From DASZBX01 sp035943635 (GTDB lineage Bacteria; Actinomycetota; Actinomycetes; Streptomycetales; Catenulisporaceae): a stretch of DNA of 64,000 nt. Below the pieces are notes generated by a model. That model ran no database searches. It saw only the letters and a program-made list of their open reading frames with translations, and was not told the origin of the DNA. The stretch spans positions 186,001-250,000 of the forward strand of contig DASZBX010000148.1 of NCBI GenBank assembly GCA_035943635.1, given 5' to 3'. Shown piece by piece: positions 8,252 through 17,372 of this stretch (position 1 is its first letter; each line of letters starts with the position of its first letter). The translations under genes were made by a program, and so were the position numbers.

Positions 8252-8290
8252 GCGAAAGGCCGGGCGGAGAGAATCCGCCCGGCCTTTCGC
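8252..8290. terminator. Bidirectional terminator between trxA and the sigM operon
   Basis: A perfect 17-bp stem (8252-8268 with 8274-8290) and a 5-nt loop. It lies 20 bp past the trxA stop and 43 bp past the end of the convergent anti-sigma gene, so it probably serves both strands. Confidence 0.85.
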
Positions 8291-8333
8291 TGTGCAGCAA
8301 CAGAATGTGGGTAGCGATCAGACGGAGCAAGCC

Positions 8334-9095
8334 TTAGCGCGGAACAACTCCGGACGTGAGGACCGTGTGTCCCGGACCCTGGCAGGGGACCGCGACCACC
8401 ACGATGTAGGCGGTGGTGTCGTCGGCGCCGTTCGAGTACACGAGCAGGATCGCAGACCTTCCGCTGTACTCGCCCGAAGCGGCGGACAGTAGTTGCCGCG
8501 GAGCGAGTGCCTCCTGCACGACCGGGTCGGCCGCGAGGCAGGCGACTGCTGCGCCCGCGCCGGAGATGGCGTTCGGATTCACACCCGAGCTTGCGGCGCC
8601 GGCGCTCGTGCCGACATCGGGGGTCGGAATGCCGGTGACCGCCGCGCTGAACCCGGGCCGGACCGCCGGCCCGATGTGCAGCGGGCCCGACTGGTTCTGC
8701 AAAGCCGTGGCGGCCCAGGACAGCAGGACCGGATTGGTGACCGGCGCACTGCTCAACACGGACACCTGGCCGCTGGCCGGGCCCGCGCTCGACCCGCTCG
8801 TGCTGGCGGACTTTCCCACGCTCATGGCGAAGACGACGACCAGGACCAGCACCACGCAGGCGGCGGCGGACCCGAAGGCGACGTTGCGCAGGCGTGGACG
8901 GCGTGGGGCGTAGGAGGGCCGCTGGGGCTGACCGGTGGTCCTGGTGGCATCGGCGCCCGCCCGCTCCGCGACAGCCCGCGCAATGGCCGCGTCAAGCCGT
9001 GTGGCGACCTCCTCGGGCAGCTGCGGGCGGGGCAGCGCGGCCAGCAGCGGCAGCAGCTCGGCCACGTCGGGGCCGTCCTGGTCCGGCTTGGTCAT
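8334..9095 (-). CDS. Membrane-anchored anti-sigma factor paired with SigM
   Basis: A 253-residue protein starting MTKPDQDGPDVAELLPLLAAL; its ATG overlaps the sigM stop by 4 bp. One hydrophobic segment (about residues 75-95, ACVVLVLVVVFAMSV) separates a short cytoplasmic part from an Ala/Ser-rich extracytoplasmic domain of about 150 residues. In mycobacteria the equivalent position is held by the SigM antagonist next to trxB. The cytoplasmic part shows no His/Cys zinc motif, so it is not a ZAS-type anti-sigma factor. Function is inferred mainly from coupling and topology. Confidence 0.75.
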   Translation of the reverse strand: MTKPDQDGPDVAELLPLLAALPRPQLPEEVATRLDAAIARAVAERAGADATRTTGQPQRPSYAPRRPRLRNVAFGSAAACVVLVLVVVFAMSVGKSASTSGSSAGPASGQVSVLSSAPVTNPVLLSWAATALQNQSGPLHIGPAVRPGFSAAVTGIPTPDVGTSAGAASSGVNPNAISGAGAAVACLAADPVVQEALAPRQLLSAASGEYSGRSAILLVYSNGADDTTAYIVVVAVPCQGPGHTVLTSGVVPR

Positions 9096-9769
9096 CGTGC
9101 ACCTCGCTGCCTGCGATCGGAGACCGGGCCGGGCGCCGCGGTCCTCCCTTGGACGGGCGGCTCCCCCGGCGGGTTCCGCACTTCGCGCAACAAGTCCGCC
9201 AGCCGGCTGCGGCCGCGCGCGCACCGGCTCTTCACGGTGCCGCCGGGAATGCCCAGCGCCGCGGCGGCCTCCTCGACCGAGAGCCCTTCGACGTCCACCG
9301 CCAGGACGGCCAGCCGCTGGTCCACCGGCAGCAGGGCCAACGCCTGCTCCAGCACGATCCGCAGTTCGCGCTGGTCCACCGGATCGGCCTCGCCCTGGCT
9401 GGTCTGCCACCAGAACGCCGAGTGCTCCTCCGGCAGCGGGCCGGTCGGATGGGCCGCCTTGCGGCGCAGCCGGTCCAGGCAGGCGTTGACCACGATCCGG
9501 TAGAGCCAGGTGCCGACCGCCGACTCGCCGCGGAACCGGTCGGCCGAGCGGAAGGCGGAGACCGCGGCGTCCTGCAGCGCGTCCGCGGCGTCCTCCGGGT
9601 TGCACACGGTGCGCAGCGCCACCGCCCACAGCCGGTCCCGGTGCCGGGCGAAGAGTTCGCCGAAGGCCTCCCGGTCCCCGGCCGCGTGCCGGGCCAGCAG
9701 CTCCCGGTCCGGATCGTCCGCCGGGGCGGCCCGCGAGGCCGCCTTCCGCGGTCCCCCCATTGTCATCAC
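9092..9769 (-). CDS. sigM: ECF sigma factor SigM
   Basis: A 225-residue extracytoplasmic-function sigma factor. Region 2 is recognisable from FGELFARHRDRLWAVALRTV through DALQDAAVSAF and the WLYRIVVNACLDRLRR helix; region 4 (LLPVDQRLAVLAVDVEGLS, then GTVKSRCARGRSRL) binds the -35 element. Gene order with trxBA, murJ and the DUF6049 gene matches SigM of mycobacteria and Streptomyces. Three possible starts (GTG 9769, ATG 9766, ATG 9760) share one GGAG; 9760 has the best spacing. Confidence 0.9.
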   Translation of the reverse strand: MMTMGGPRKAASRAAPADDPDRELLARHAAGDREAFGELFARHRDRLWAVALRTVCNPEDAADALQDAAVSAFRSADRFRGESAVGTWLYRIVVNACLDRLRRKAAHPTGPLPEEHSAFWWQTSQGEADPVDQRELRIVLEQALALLPVDQRLAVLAVDVEGLSVEEAAAALGIPGGTVKSRCARGRSRLADLLREVRNPPGEPPVQGRTAAPGPVSDRRQRGAR

Positions 9770-9782
9770 TCCAGCCGGTCAG

Positions 9783-11483
9783 CTACGAGTAGATCTTGAC
9801 GTCCGCGATGTTGTCCCGGTAGCCGTCCAGCGGGTGGTCCTGGTCGGGGTCCTGGTGCGGCAGCGCGGTGAACCAGATCAGCACGTAGCGCGTGGTCACC
9901 GCGGAGGTGAAGGAGAACGTGATGTCGCCGGAGCCGCCCACGCCGGTCTGGGCGCCCTGCTTGGTGAACCCGGACGGGGCCGAGTTGCTGACCGAGGGCA
10001 GCGCGGCCAGGCCGGCCGGGGCGGTCCAGACCTCGGCGGTGGCGCCGGCGGCGGCCGCGTCGAAGGTGACCGAGCCGACCTTCTGGGCCGAGCCGAGGTC
10101 GAAGATCAGGCCGGTGCCCTTGCGATACGAGCCGACCTCGGTGGCCTGGACGTAGGTGGAGGTGCTCCAGCCGGTGCTGGAGGACGGGTCGTACGCCTTG
10201 GGCGCTATCGACGCGTCGTCCTGGCCCTTGTCCGAGTCCCAGACCGAGTCGCTCACCACGGACACCTGCTGGGGCGTGGTCGGCGCGGCGGAGGTGGCGG
10301 CGGTGGAGCTGGCGCCGTTCGCCTGCGGGCTGCCGCCCCCGCCGCCGCCGAACTCGAACGCGGCCAGGGTCCCGATCACGGCCACCGCGGCCACCGCGGC
10401 CACGATCAGGCCGCGGGTGCGCGAACCGCCGGACGGCGGGCGGCCGGAGCCGGTCGGCCGGGGGTCGGACCGGGGCCGGACCGGCGGCGCGGCGTGGCTG
10501 CCGTAGGACGGGGCGTACGGGTCGGGGGAGGAGGGTATCGCCGGCTGCACGGCGGTCGGCGCGGGCGGGCGCGGGACGGCGGCGCGCAGCTGGGTCGGCT
10601 CATCGTCCTCGCGCATCCGGGGTAGCGCCGCGATGGCGGCGGCCAGGGTCTTGGCCTCGTACGGGGCCCGGCCCGGGTCCAGCGCCTCGGTCACCAGCCG
10701 GTCCACCGGACGCGGCACCCCGGCCCGGACCTGGGCCGGGCTGAACAGCCGGCCGTGCGGATCGGGGGCGGCCGGCAGCCCGTGCGCGGACTCGCCGGGC
10801 CAGCGCCCGGTCAGCGCGACGTACCACAGCTGGGCGATCGCGCGCACGTCGGCGCCGCGGGCCGCGGCCGGGTCGGCCCGCCGGGGGTCGGCCCCGAGCA
10901 GGGCGGCCTCCAGGTGCAGGCCCAGGATCTTGATCTGGCCGGTCGCGGTGACCAGCACGGCGCTCGGCTTCAGGTCGCCGTGGGTGATGTCGCAGGCGTG
11001 CGCCTGGCCGACCGCCTCGGCCAGCTGCCGGACCACGCCGTGCGCGGCCTGGACCGACAGCGGGGTGCGGGTCACCAGCGCGCCGAGGTCGCGGGCTTGG
11101 GCGACCCACTCGGTCACCACGAAGCACAGCGAGCCCTCGGTGTCCACGTCCAGGATCTGGATGAAGTGGGCGTCGATCACGGTGGCCGACTCCCGGGCCG
11201 CCTGGGCGATCTCCAGTGCCCGCGGGTGCCGGTCGGAGAGCAGGTAGACCCCGACCTCGCGGTTGAGCACCTCGTCGAAGCCGACCCAGTACTCCGGGGC
11301 CGGATCGCCGGGGTAGCGGCGGACCAGCCGGACCAGCCGGTAGCGGTCGGCCAGCCGGCGGCCGGCGGCGTTGTCGAACATCGGCTCGTAGGCCTGCGGC
11401 GCAGGCAGGTGGTCGGATGCCTGCGGCCCGGGCGAGCCGAAGGCGTTGTCGTCTCCGGTGGGCATGTGCGCCGGGGAAGCCAC
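9783..11483 (-). CDS. Pseudokinase membrane protein of the MurJ locus
   Basis: A 566-residue protein with a kinase-like domain (about 45-290), one transmembrane helix (359-377) and an extracellular F5/8-type discoidin-like domain (about 405-566). The kinase fold lacks catalytic residues: the HRD motif reads HGD (168-170) and ILGLH replaces the DFG region. In mycobacteria this pseudokinase plus extracellular domain is the C-terminal half of the MviN/MurJ fusion, which binds FhaA when phosphorylated; here it is a separate gene between murJ and sigM. Thr297 in DDEPTQLR looks like an FHA-recognised phosphosite. GTG 11483 follows GAGGGAGG. Confidence 0.85.
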   Translation of the reverse strand: MASPAHMPTGDDNAFGSPGPQASDHLPAPQAYEPMFDNAAGRRLADRYRLVRLVRRYPGDPAPEYWVGFDEVLNREVGVYLLSDRHPRALEIAQAARESATVIDAHFIQILDVDTEGSLCFVVTEWVAQARDLGALVTRTPLSVQAAHGVVRQLAEAVGQAHACDITHGDLKPSAVLVTATGQIKILGLHLEAALLGADPRRADPAAARGADVRAIAQLWYVALTGRWPGESAHGLPAAPDPHGRLFSPAQVRAGVPRPVDRLVTEALDPGRAPYEAKTLAAAIAALPRMREDDEPTQLRAAVPRPPAPTAVQPAIPSSPDPYAPSYGSHAAPPVRPRSDPRPTGSGRPPSGGSRTRGLIVAAVAAVAVIGTLAAFEFGGGGGGSPQANGASSTAATSAAPTTPQQVSVVSDSVWDSDKGQDDASIAPKAYDPSSSTGWSTSTYVQATEVGSYRKGTGLIFDLGSAQKVGSVTFDAAAAGATAEVWTAPAGLAALPSVSNSAPSGFTKQGAQTGVGGSGDITFSFTSAVTTRYVLIWFTALPHQDPDQDHPLDGYRDNIADVKIYS

Positions 11484-11646
11484 GGCCCTCCCTCATCTAG
11501 CTGCTTGTCAGTGGTGTGGTCCAAGGCCGGCCCGGTCGGGGGCCGGGCCGTCCGCCACTTCATCCGAATGAGGGGACGGCCTGTCTCACGCCCATGCTAG
11601 TGCAGCCCGGGCCCGATCGGGCGGGCCGGTGTGCCCTCGTCCGGCT

Positions 11647-13599
11647 TCAGCGGCCGAATCTTGCTCGAATCACCTTGAGCAGCCCGTCGACCTCTTCGAT
11701 CCGCAGCTTCCTGGAGGCCAGCACGAACACGCCGAGGAACAGGGCCGCGCCGACGATCAGGGCCGAGCCGGAGCCGATCGTGCCGCCGTTGAAACTCTTG
11801 GAGATCTCGAACGCCACCGGTCCGCCGACGAGCGAGGCGATCGCGGACGCGATGCCGAGCTTGACGTGGGTGCGGATGATCCGGCGGAACTCTATCCCGG
11901 GCACCCTGCGGCTCAGGCGTTTGGCGCAGTAGACGGTGCCGACCGTGTAGGAGAGCCCGTACGCCAGGCACATCCCGGGCATGACCCACACGGTGTTGTC
12001 GAGGAGGAAGTACGAGGCCAGCGAGAGGCCCGAGTTGATCACGGTGACCCAGATGTTGACCACGAACGGGGTCTTGGTGTCCTCGTAGGCGTAGAAGCCG
12101 CGCAGGATCACGTATTCGGCCGAGAAGGGGATCAGGCCCAGACCGAAGGCCATCACGTCATAGCCGAGGTTGTGGGTCATCGCCGAGGAACTGGCACCGT
12201 GGTTGAAGAGCAGCGCGCTGATCTGCTGGCCGAAGGCGACGAAGGCGAACCCGCACGGCACGATCGCCACCGCGGTCACCCGCAACGCATATGACAGGGA
12301 GTCACGCACCGCAGTCGAGTCGCCACGGTGCGCAGCGCGGCTCATCCGCGGCAGCAGCGCGGTGACGATGGACACCGTGACCACCGACTGCGGCAGGATC
12401 CAGATGGTCAGCGCGTTCGAGTAGGCCGCATAGCCGACACCGAGGTTCTGGTACCGGTTGTCCATGGCGCTGCCGTACTTGGCGACCACCCAGCTGGTCA
12501 GCTGGCCGACCAGGACCATGCCCATGGTCCACTTGGCCAGGGTCATCGACTTGCCCAGCCGCGCCCCGCGCCAGTCGAACCGCGGCTTGAAGCCCACCCC
12601 GGCCTGCCGCAGGTACGGGACCAAGGTGATGGTCTGCAGGGCGATGCCGATCGTGGTGCCGATGCCCAGCAGCCTGGTCTGGCCGGCCGTGATGGTCACC
12701 GCGGTGACCGAGGTGTCGGCGACCACGACGTAGGCGAGCAGGGTGGCGATCATGATGACGTTCGCCAGTACCGGCGTCCACATCATCGGCCCGAACTTGT
12801 CCTTGGCGTTCAGGATCTGGCCGAGCATGACGAACATGCCGTAGAAGAAGATCTGCGGCAGGCAGTAGCGGGCGAAGATGATCGTGATCTCGCGGTTGGG
12901 GCCGACGCTGCTGGAGAAGAAGTCCACGATCTGCGGTGCGGCGAACACGCACGCGACCGTCAGCACGCCGAGGACCACCAGCGAGATCGTCAGCAGGCGG
13001 TCCATGAAGGCCTGGCCGCCGTCGGCGTCGTCCTTCATCGCGCGCACCAGCTGGGGCACGAACACCGAGCTGACCGCGCCGCCGATCACCAGCAGGTAGA
13101 TGGTGTTCGGGACGTTGTTGGCAATGCCGAAGTCGGTGCCCAGGGCGCCGATGCCGAGCGCGTAGGCGAGCAGCAGCTGCCGCAGCATGCCGGTGGCCCG
13201 GGAGGCGATCGTGCCCAGGGCCATGATCCGGCTGGCCCGGGAGACGCTGGTCGCGCTGGTGCTGGTGCCGGCCAGCTTGTCCGGCTCGGCGGTGGGCAGC
13301 GGAGCGCCCCACTCCACCCCGTCCGGCCCGACACCGGCCTCGCCGGGCCGGGTGGCCGGGCCCTGGACCCGGCTGCGCCGGGGCGGGATGAGCTGTTCCA
13401 GCGCGGTGGCGTTGAACGCGGTGCCGAAGACCGGGATGTTGAACCGGGTGGCGTCGATCGCCTCGGCGTACGCCTCCCGGCGGGCCTCGCGCTCCTCCGG
13501 CAGTTCGTCGTCCGGTATCCCCGGATACCACAGGTCGACCGGTGGCTCCTCGCGCTGCATCAGACGTTGTTGCTGCTCTTCTTCTGGCCAGGGTCCCAT
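11647..13599 (-). CDS. murJ: Lipid II flippase MurJ
   Basis: A 650-residue MOP-superfamily transporter that flips lipid-linked peptidoglycan precursors across the membrane. A hydrophilic N-terminus of about 130 residues precedes roughly fourteen membrane segments. Characteristic sequence includes GIANNVPNTIYLLVIGGAVS, VFVPQLVRA and the loop LGKSMTLAKWTM. The mycobacterial pseudokinase extension is absent because it is encoded next door. The 163-bp gap to the downstream gene is within operon range. Confidence 0.94.
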   Translation of the reverse strand: MGPWPEEEQQQRLMQREEPPVDLWYPGIPDDELPEEREARREAYAEAIDATRFNIPVFGTAFNATALEQLIPPRRSRVQGPATRPGEAGVGPDGVEWGAPLPTAEPDKLAGTSTSATSVSRASRIMALGTIASRATGMLRQLLLAYALGIGALGTDFGIANNVPNTIYLLVIGGAVSSVFVPQLVRAMKDDADGGQAFMDRLLTISLVVLGVLTVACVFAAPQIVDFFSSSVGPNREITIIFARYCLPQIFFYGMFVMLGQILNAKDKFGPMMWTPVLANVIMIATLLAYVVVADTSVTAVTITAGQTRLLGIGTTIGIALQTITLVPYLRQAGVGFKPRFDWRGARLGKSMTLAKWTMGMVLVGQLTSWVVAKYGSAMDNRYQNLGVGYAAYSNALTIWILPQSVVTVSIVTALLPRMSRAAHRGDSTAVRDSLSYALRVTAVAIVPCGFAFVAFGQQISALLFNHGASSSAMTHNLGYDVMAFGLGLIPFSAEYVILRGFYAYEDTKTPFVVNIWVTVINSGLSLASYFLLDNTVWVMPGMCLAYGLSYTVGTVYCAKRLSRRVPGIEFRRIIRTHVKLGIASAIASLVGGPVAFEISKSFNGGTIGSGSALIVGAALFLGVFVLASRKLRIEEVDGLLKVIRARFGR

Positions 13600-13650
13600 C
13601 GGTGTCTTTCGTCTCGCCGGGTCGCGACTATCATCCCCGATCCCCGCCGG

Positions 13651-15795
13651 TTAAGGCGTCACGGCCGGGTCCTGCCGGCCGGCCGGCGTCTTCGCGTCGG
13701 GGTCCGCCTGAGGCGACCCGCGGCGCCGCTTGCCCCGGTAGATTCGCAACCCTACCGCGACCACGAGCACGCCCGCCGAGAGGCCCAGCACGATGAGGGC
13801 GGTCGTGCCGATGGACGAGACGGTGACCTGGAAGGTGACCGGTTCGCCGTAGTACTGCCCGGTCGGCGCGACCAGCCGCGCGGACACCGTGATCTTGACT
13901 CCGGTGACGCTGGCCTGGGCCGGGACGATGACCGTGGTCGACCCCTCGTTGACCGTGCGCACCTGCTGGCTCTGGAAGGTCAGCCCGTCCCGGTCGGTGG
14001 TCACCTGCAGGGCGACCCGGACCGGTTGGCCGAGCCGGTTGGTGATGGTGAACGGGATGGTGCCGCTCTTGCCGGACAGGGTCAGGTCGGACTTGGGAAC
14101 CAGGCTGACCGCGCCGCTCAGCTGGCCCAGACGGCTCGTGGTGGCCGCGCCGAAGGCGGTCCGGGAGGCGGCCGGCAGCGCGCGCCAGGCGGTGGAGACG
14201 GTGCTGAGCGCGGCCGGGGTGAAGCTCTGGGTGACCGCCTGCGGGCTGGTCATGATGTCGGTCAGCTGGTGCAGCGAGGCGGTGAGCTGGACCGACTCGG
14301 TCATCGCAGAGGGCGGCAGGTCGGTCTGCGCGGTGGCGGCGGCCCGCACCGGCGCACTGGCCGTCGCCTTCGGGTCCGGGGTGGCCTTGAGCAGGTCGGA
14401 CAGGCCGACGGTCTGCACCCAGGGAGCCGTGCCGAGCGCGTCGAGCAGAGTCGTATCCGGGGTGGCGTCGCGCGGCGCGGTGACCAGTATGGTGCGCGAC
14501 ACGGACGCGCTCGGACTCTCCCCCACGATCAGCGCGGTCTGGGCCAGGAAGCGCTGCGCGGCGAGCACCCCGGAGTCGGAGGAGGACAGGTAGGCGGCGT
14601 CGGCCGGGTCCCCGGCGAACACCTGGTCCAGGGCGGCGTCGGCCACCGCCAGCTTCCCGCCGGAGGAGCCGACGGCGAGCCCGGTGGCGGTGTAGCGCTG
14701 CTCCGGGGTCTTGAGCGCGACCGAGTCGGACTGCACGACCGTGGCGGCCGGGTCGATCGACTGGGCCAGGGCCAGGGTGGCCGGGTCGGCCTGCCCGTCG
14801 GCCGGCCAGACCAGGGTGCCCTGCGGCGCGCGGCCGAGGTCGGTGGCCACGGTCGTGCCGTTCAGCGCGGCGCTGTCACCCAGCAGGGCCCGGGCCTGGG
14901 CGGCGTCGCCCTGGGCCAGCGACGCGACGTCCGGGTCGGTGGCCGGCAGCTGCCACAGCTCGCCGTTCGTCGTGAGCAGGTTCTTCGCATCGGTGAGCCA
15001 CTGCGCGGCGCCCTGCGGCTGGCTGCCCGGGGAGTCGCCGGGGTAGAGCACGTAGCCGCTGCTCTCGTCGCTCAGGGTGGTCAGCAGGTTCGGGTCGACC
15101 AGCCAGGAGAAGGTGATGTTCTTCTGCGCCTGGGCCGCGGTCAGCATCTGGTCCAGCCGGCCGCCGGTCTTGAGTTCGGCCGCCATGTCGTCGTCGGTGG
15201 CCTCGGTCACGCCGCTCTGGGTGGACCCGTCCAGCTCGGGCGGGCCGGTCAGCGGCCACAGCAGCGCGATGTGCACGGGGGTCACCCCGGAGCCGCCGAC
15301 CTCGTACGGCAGGTAGGTGCGCAACGCGCCGATCCGGCTGCCGTTCGACACCGCGATGATGTCCAGGGCGTAGACCCCGGACTCGTCCAGCCCGAGCTGC
15401 TCGGTGGTGGCGGAGAAGGACCAGGCCGCGGTCGCCCCGGCGGCCACCGGGCCGAGCTGGTCGGTGTGCCCGTAGATCCACTGGTCGTCCGAGCCGGGTC
15501 CCGCGGTCATCTCCGAGCGGACCCCGAGCGGGGCGACCTTCAGTTCGATCTGGACGCCGGAGAAGTTCGCGCCGTGCGCCGCCGCGGCGACCGTCCCGGC
15601 CAGCTTCACCGTGTTCCCGCTGGTCGCGTAGCTCGGGCTGAGCGAGGACAGACCGATCAAGACCTGGCTGGTAGCCGCCTCGGCGGGCGGCACCAGGCCG
15701 GTCCACAGGACTGAAGCGGCCAGGGCCGCGAAGGCCAGGAAGACGGCGGACACGGCACGGCGCATCCCGGTCCTGCGAACTGCGTACGAACTCAC
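13651..15795 (-). CDS. DUF6049 family secreted, membrane-anchored protein
   Basis: A 714-residue protein with a signal peptide (residues 1-41, cleavage near PAEAATSQ), a long extracytoplasmic part and a single C-terminal transmembrane helix (about 668-690) followed by a basic tail (RIYRGKRRRG). It matches the actinobacterial family of Rv3909, conserved beside murJ and implicated in the cell envelope, but without a defined activity. It lies 51 bp upstream of murJ on the same strand. The MutT-type gene found between this family and the CCA enzyme in mycobacteria is absent here. Confidence 0.85.
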   Translation of the reverse strand: MSSYAVRRTGMRRAVSAVFLAFAALAASVLWTGLVPPAEAATSQVLIGLSSLSPSYATSGNTVKLAGTVAAAAHGANFSGVQIELKVAPLGVRSEMTAGPGSDDQWIYGHTDQLGPVAAGATAAWSFSATTEQLGLDESGVYALDIIAVSNGSRIGALRTYLPYEVGGSGVTPVHIALLWPLTGPPELDGSTQSGVTEATDDDMAAELKTGGRLDQMLTAAQAQKNITFSWLVDPNLLTTLSDESSGYVLYPGDSPGSQPQGAAQWLTDAKNLLTTNGELWQLPATDPDVASLAQGDAAQARALLGDSAALNGTTVATDLGRAPQGTLVWPADGQADPATLALAQSIDPAATVVQSDSVALKTPEQRYTATGLAVGSSGGKLAVADAALDQVFAGDPADAAYLSSSDSGVLAAQRFLAQTALIVGESPSASVSRTILVTAPRDATPDTTLLDALGTAPWVQTVGLSDLLKATPDPKATASAPVRAAATAQTDLPPSAMTESVQLTASLHQLTDIMTSPQAVTQSFTPAALSTVSTAWRALPAASRTAFGAATTSRLGQLSGAVSLVPKSDLTLSGKSGTIPFTITNRLGQPVRVALQVTTDRDGLTFQSQQVRTVNEGSTTVIVPAQASVTGVKITVSARLVAPTGQYYGEPVTFQVTVSSIGTTALIVLGLSAGVLVVAVGLRIYRGKRRRGSPQADPDAKTPAGRQDPAVTP

Positions 15796-15881
15796 GCGCG
15801 CATCCTATTGTCTCCGGCCGGTTCGCCCGGCTCGTATTTCGACTGCGGGAAGGCGGGCCGACTCGCGTACCCTTGATAGAC

Positions 15882-17372
15882 GTGTCTACTTCACGTTCGG
15901 ATGCCCTGGAAACCCTCGCGGACGGGCCGGCGCCGCCCGACCCGGTCCGGGCGGTGGCCGCGCTGCTGAGCACCGCCCCGGTCGCGCTCGACCTGGCCCG
16001 GCGGTTCGAGGCGGCCGGTTTCCGCCTGTCCCTGGTCGGCGGCCCGGTCCGGGACGCGCTGCTGGGCCGGCTGGGCGACGACCTCGACTTCACCACCGAC
16101 GCCCGCCCGGAGCAGGTGCTGCGGCTCGGCCGCGGCTGGGCGGACGCGGTCTGGGACGTGGGGATAGCGTTCGGCACCGTGGGCTTCCAGAAGGACGGCC
16201 TGAAGCTGGAGGTCACCACCTACCGCACCGAGGCGTACGACCGGACCTCGCGCAAGCCCGAGGTGGCGTACGGCGACACGCTCGAGGGGGACCTGGTCCG
16301 CCGGGACTTCACCGTCAACGCGATGGCGGTCGTGCTGCACGGCGGCCCGCCGCCGGCCGGCGAGCTGGTCGACCCGCACGGCGGCCTGGCCGACCTGGCC
16401 GCCCGGGTGCTGCGCACCCCGGCCACGCCCGAGGAGTCCTTCTCCGACGACCCGCTGCGGATGATGCGCGCGGCCCGGTTCGCCGCCCAGCTCGGGTTCG
16501 CCGTCGACCCGTCGGTGCGCACGGCGATGACCGAGATGGCCGGGCGGATCGCGATCGTCTCGGCCGAGCGGGTGCAGGTCGAGCTGTCGAAGCTGCTGAC
16601 CGCGCCGGATCCGCGGGCCGGACTGGCCCTGCTGGTGGAGACCGGCCTGGCCGGGTACGTGCTGCCGGAGCTGCCGAAGCTGTCCCTGGAGATCGACGAG
16701 CACTTCCGGCACAAGGACGTCTACGAGCACTCGCTGACCGTGCTGGACCAGGCGATCGCGCTGGAGCGCGGCGGCCCGGACCTGGTGCTGCGGCTGGCCG
16801 CGCTGCTGCACGACATCGGCAAGCCGCGCACCCGCAAGTTCGAGCCCGGCGGCGGGGTCTCCTTCCACCACCACGACCTGGTCGGCGCGAAGATGACCAA
16901 GAAGCGGCTGCGGGAGCTGAAGTACTCCAAGGAGATCGTCGACGACGTCTCCCGGCTGGTCGAGCTGCACCTGCGCTTCCACGGCTACGGCGAGGGCGAG
17001 TGGACCGACTCGGCCGTGCGCCGCTACGTCCGCGACGCCGGCCCGCTGCTCGGCCGGCTGCACGCGCTGACCCGCTCGGACTGCACCACCCGCAACAAGC
17101 GCAAGGCCGCCGCGCTCGCCTCGGCGTACGACGACCTCGAAGCCCGGATCGCGAAGCTGCAGGAGCAGGAGGAACTGGACTCGATCCGGCCGGACCTGGA
17201 CGGCAACCAGATCATGGAGCTGCTCGGGGTCAGCCCGGGCCAGGTGGTCGGCCGGGCCTACAAGTTCCTGCTGGAGCTGCGGCTCGACCACGGGCCGCTG
17301 GGCTACGACGCGGCGGCTAGCGCACTGCGGGAGTGGTGGGCGGATCAGCCGGAATCGGCTGGGGGAGCGTGA
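15882..17372 (+). CDS. pcnA: CCA tRNA nucleotidyltransferase with HD domain
   Basis: Adds or repairs the 3' CCA end of tRNAs. The nucleotidyltransferase core shows LVGGPVRDALLG and the metal-binding GDDLDFTTDA near residues 47-72; a C-terminal HD phosphohydrolase domain (LLHDIGKPRT, about 310) follows. GTG 15882 is chosen because a -10-like TACCCT ends at 15873, eight bases ahead, suggesting a leaderless mRNA; a TTG at 15873 would lie inside that element. Product 496 residues. The 3' end overlaps the convergent transporter gene by 56 bp. Confidence 0.93.
   Translation: MSTSRSDALETLADGPAPPDPVRAVAALLSTAPVALDLARRFEAAGFRLSLVGGPVRDALLGRLGDDLDFTTDARPEQVLRLGRGWADAVWDVGIAFGTVGFQKDGLKLEVTTYRTEAYDRTSRKPEVAYGDTLEGDLVRRDFTVNAMAVVLHGGPPPAGELVDPHGGLADLAARVLRTPATPEESFSDDPLRMMRAARFAAQLGFAVDPSVRTAMTEMAGRIAIVSAERVQVELSKLLTAPDPRAGLALLVETGLAGYVLPELPKLSLEIDEHFRHKDVYEHSLTVLDQAIALERGGPDLVLRLAALLHDIGKPRTRKFEPGGGVSFHHHDLVGAKMTKKRLRELKYSKEIVDDVSRLVELHLRFHGYGEGEWTDSAVRRYVRDAGPLLGRLHALTRSDCTTRNKRKAAALASAYDDLEARIAKLQEQEELDSIRPDLDGNQIMELLGVSPGQVVGRAYKFLLELRLDHGPLGYDAAASALREWWADQPESAGGA

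Noticed and set aside
12328..15714. Very long open frame on the plus strand opposite murJ and the DUF6049 gene
   Set aside because: Its product is Arg/Gly/Asp/His-rich and lacks any fold-like pattern. It is the antisense shadow expected in high-G+C DNA.
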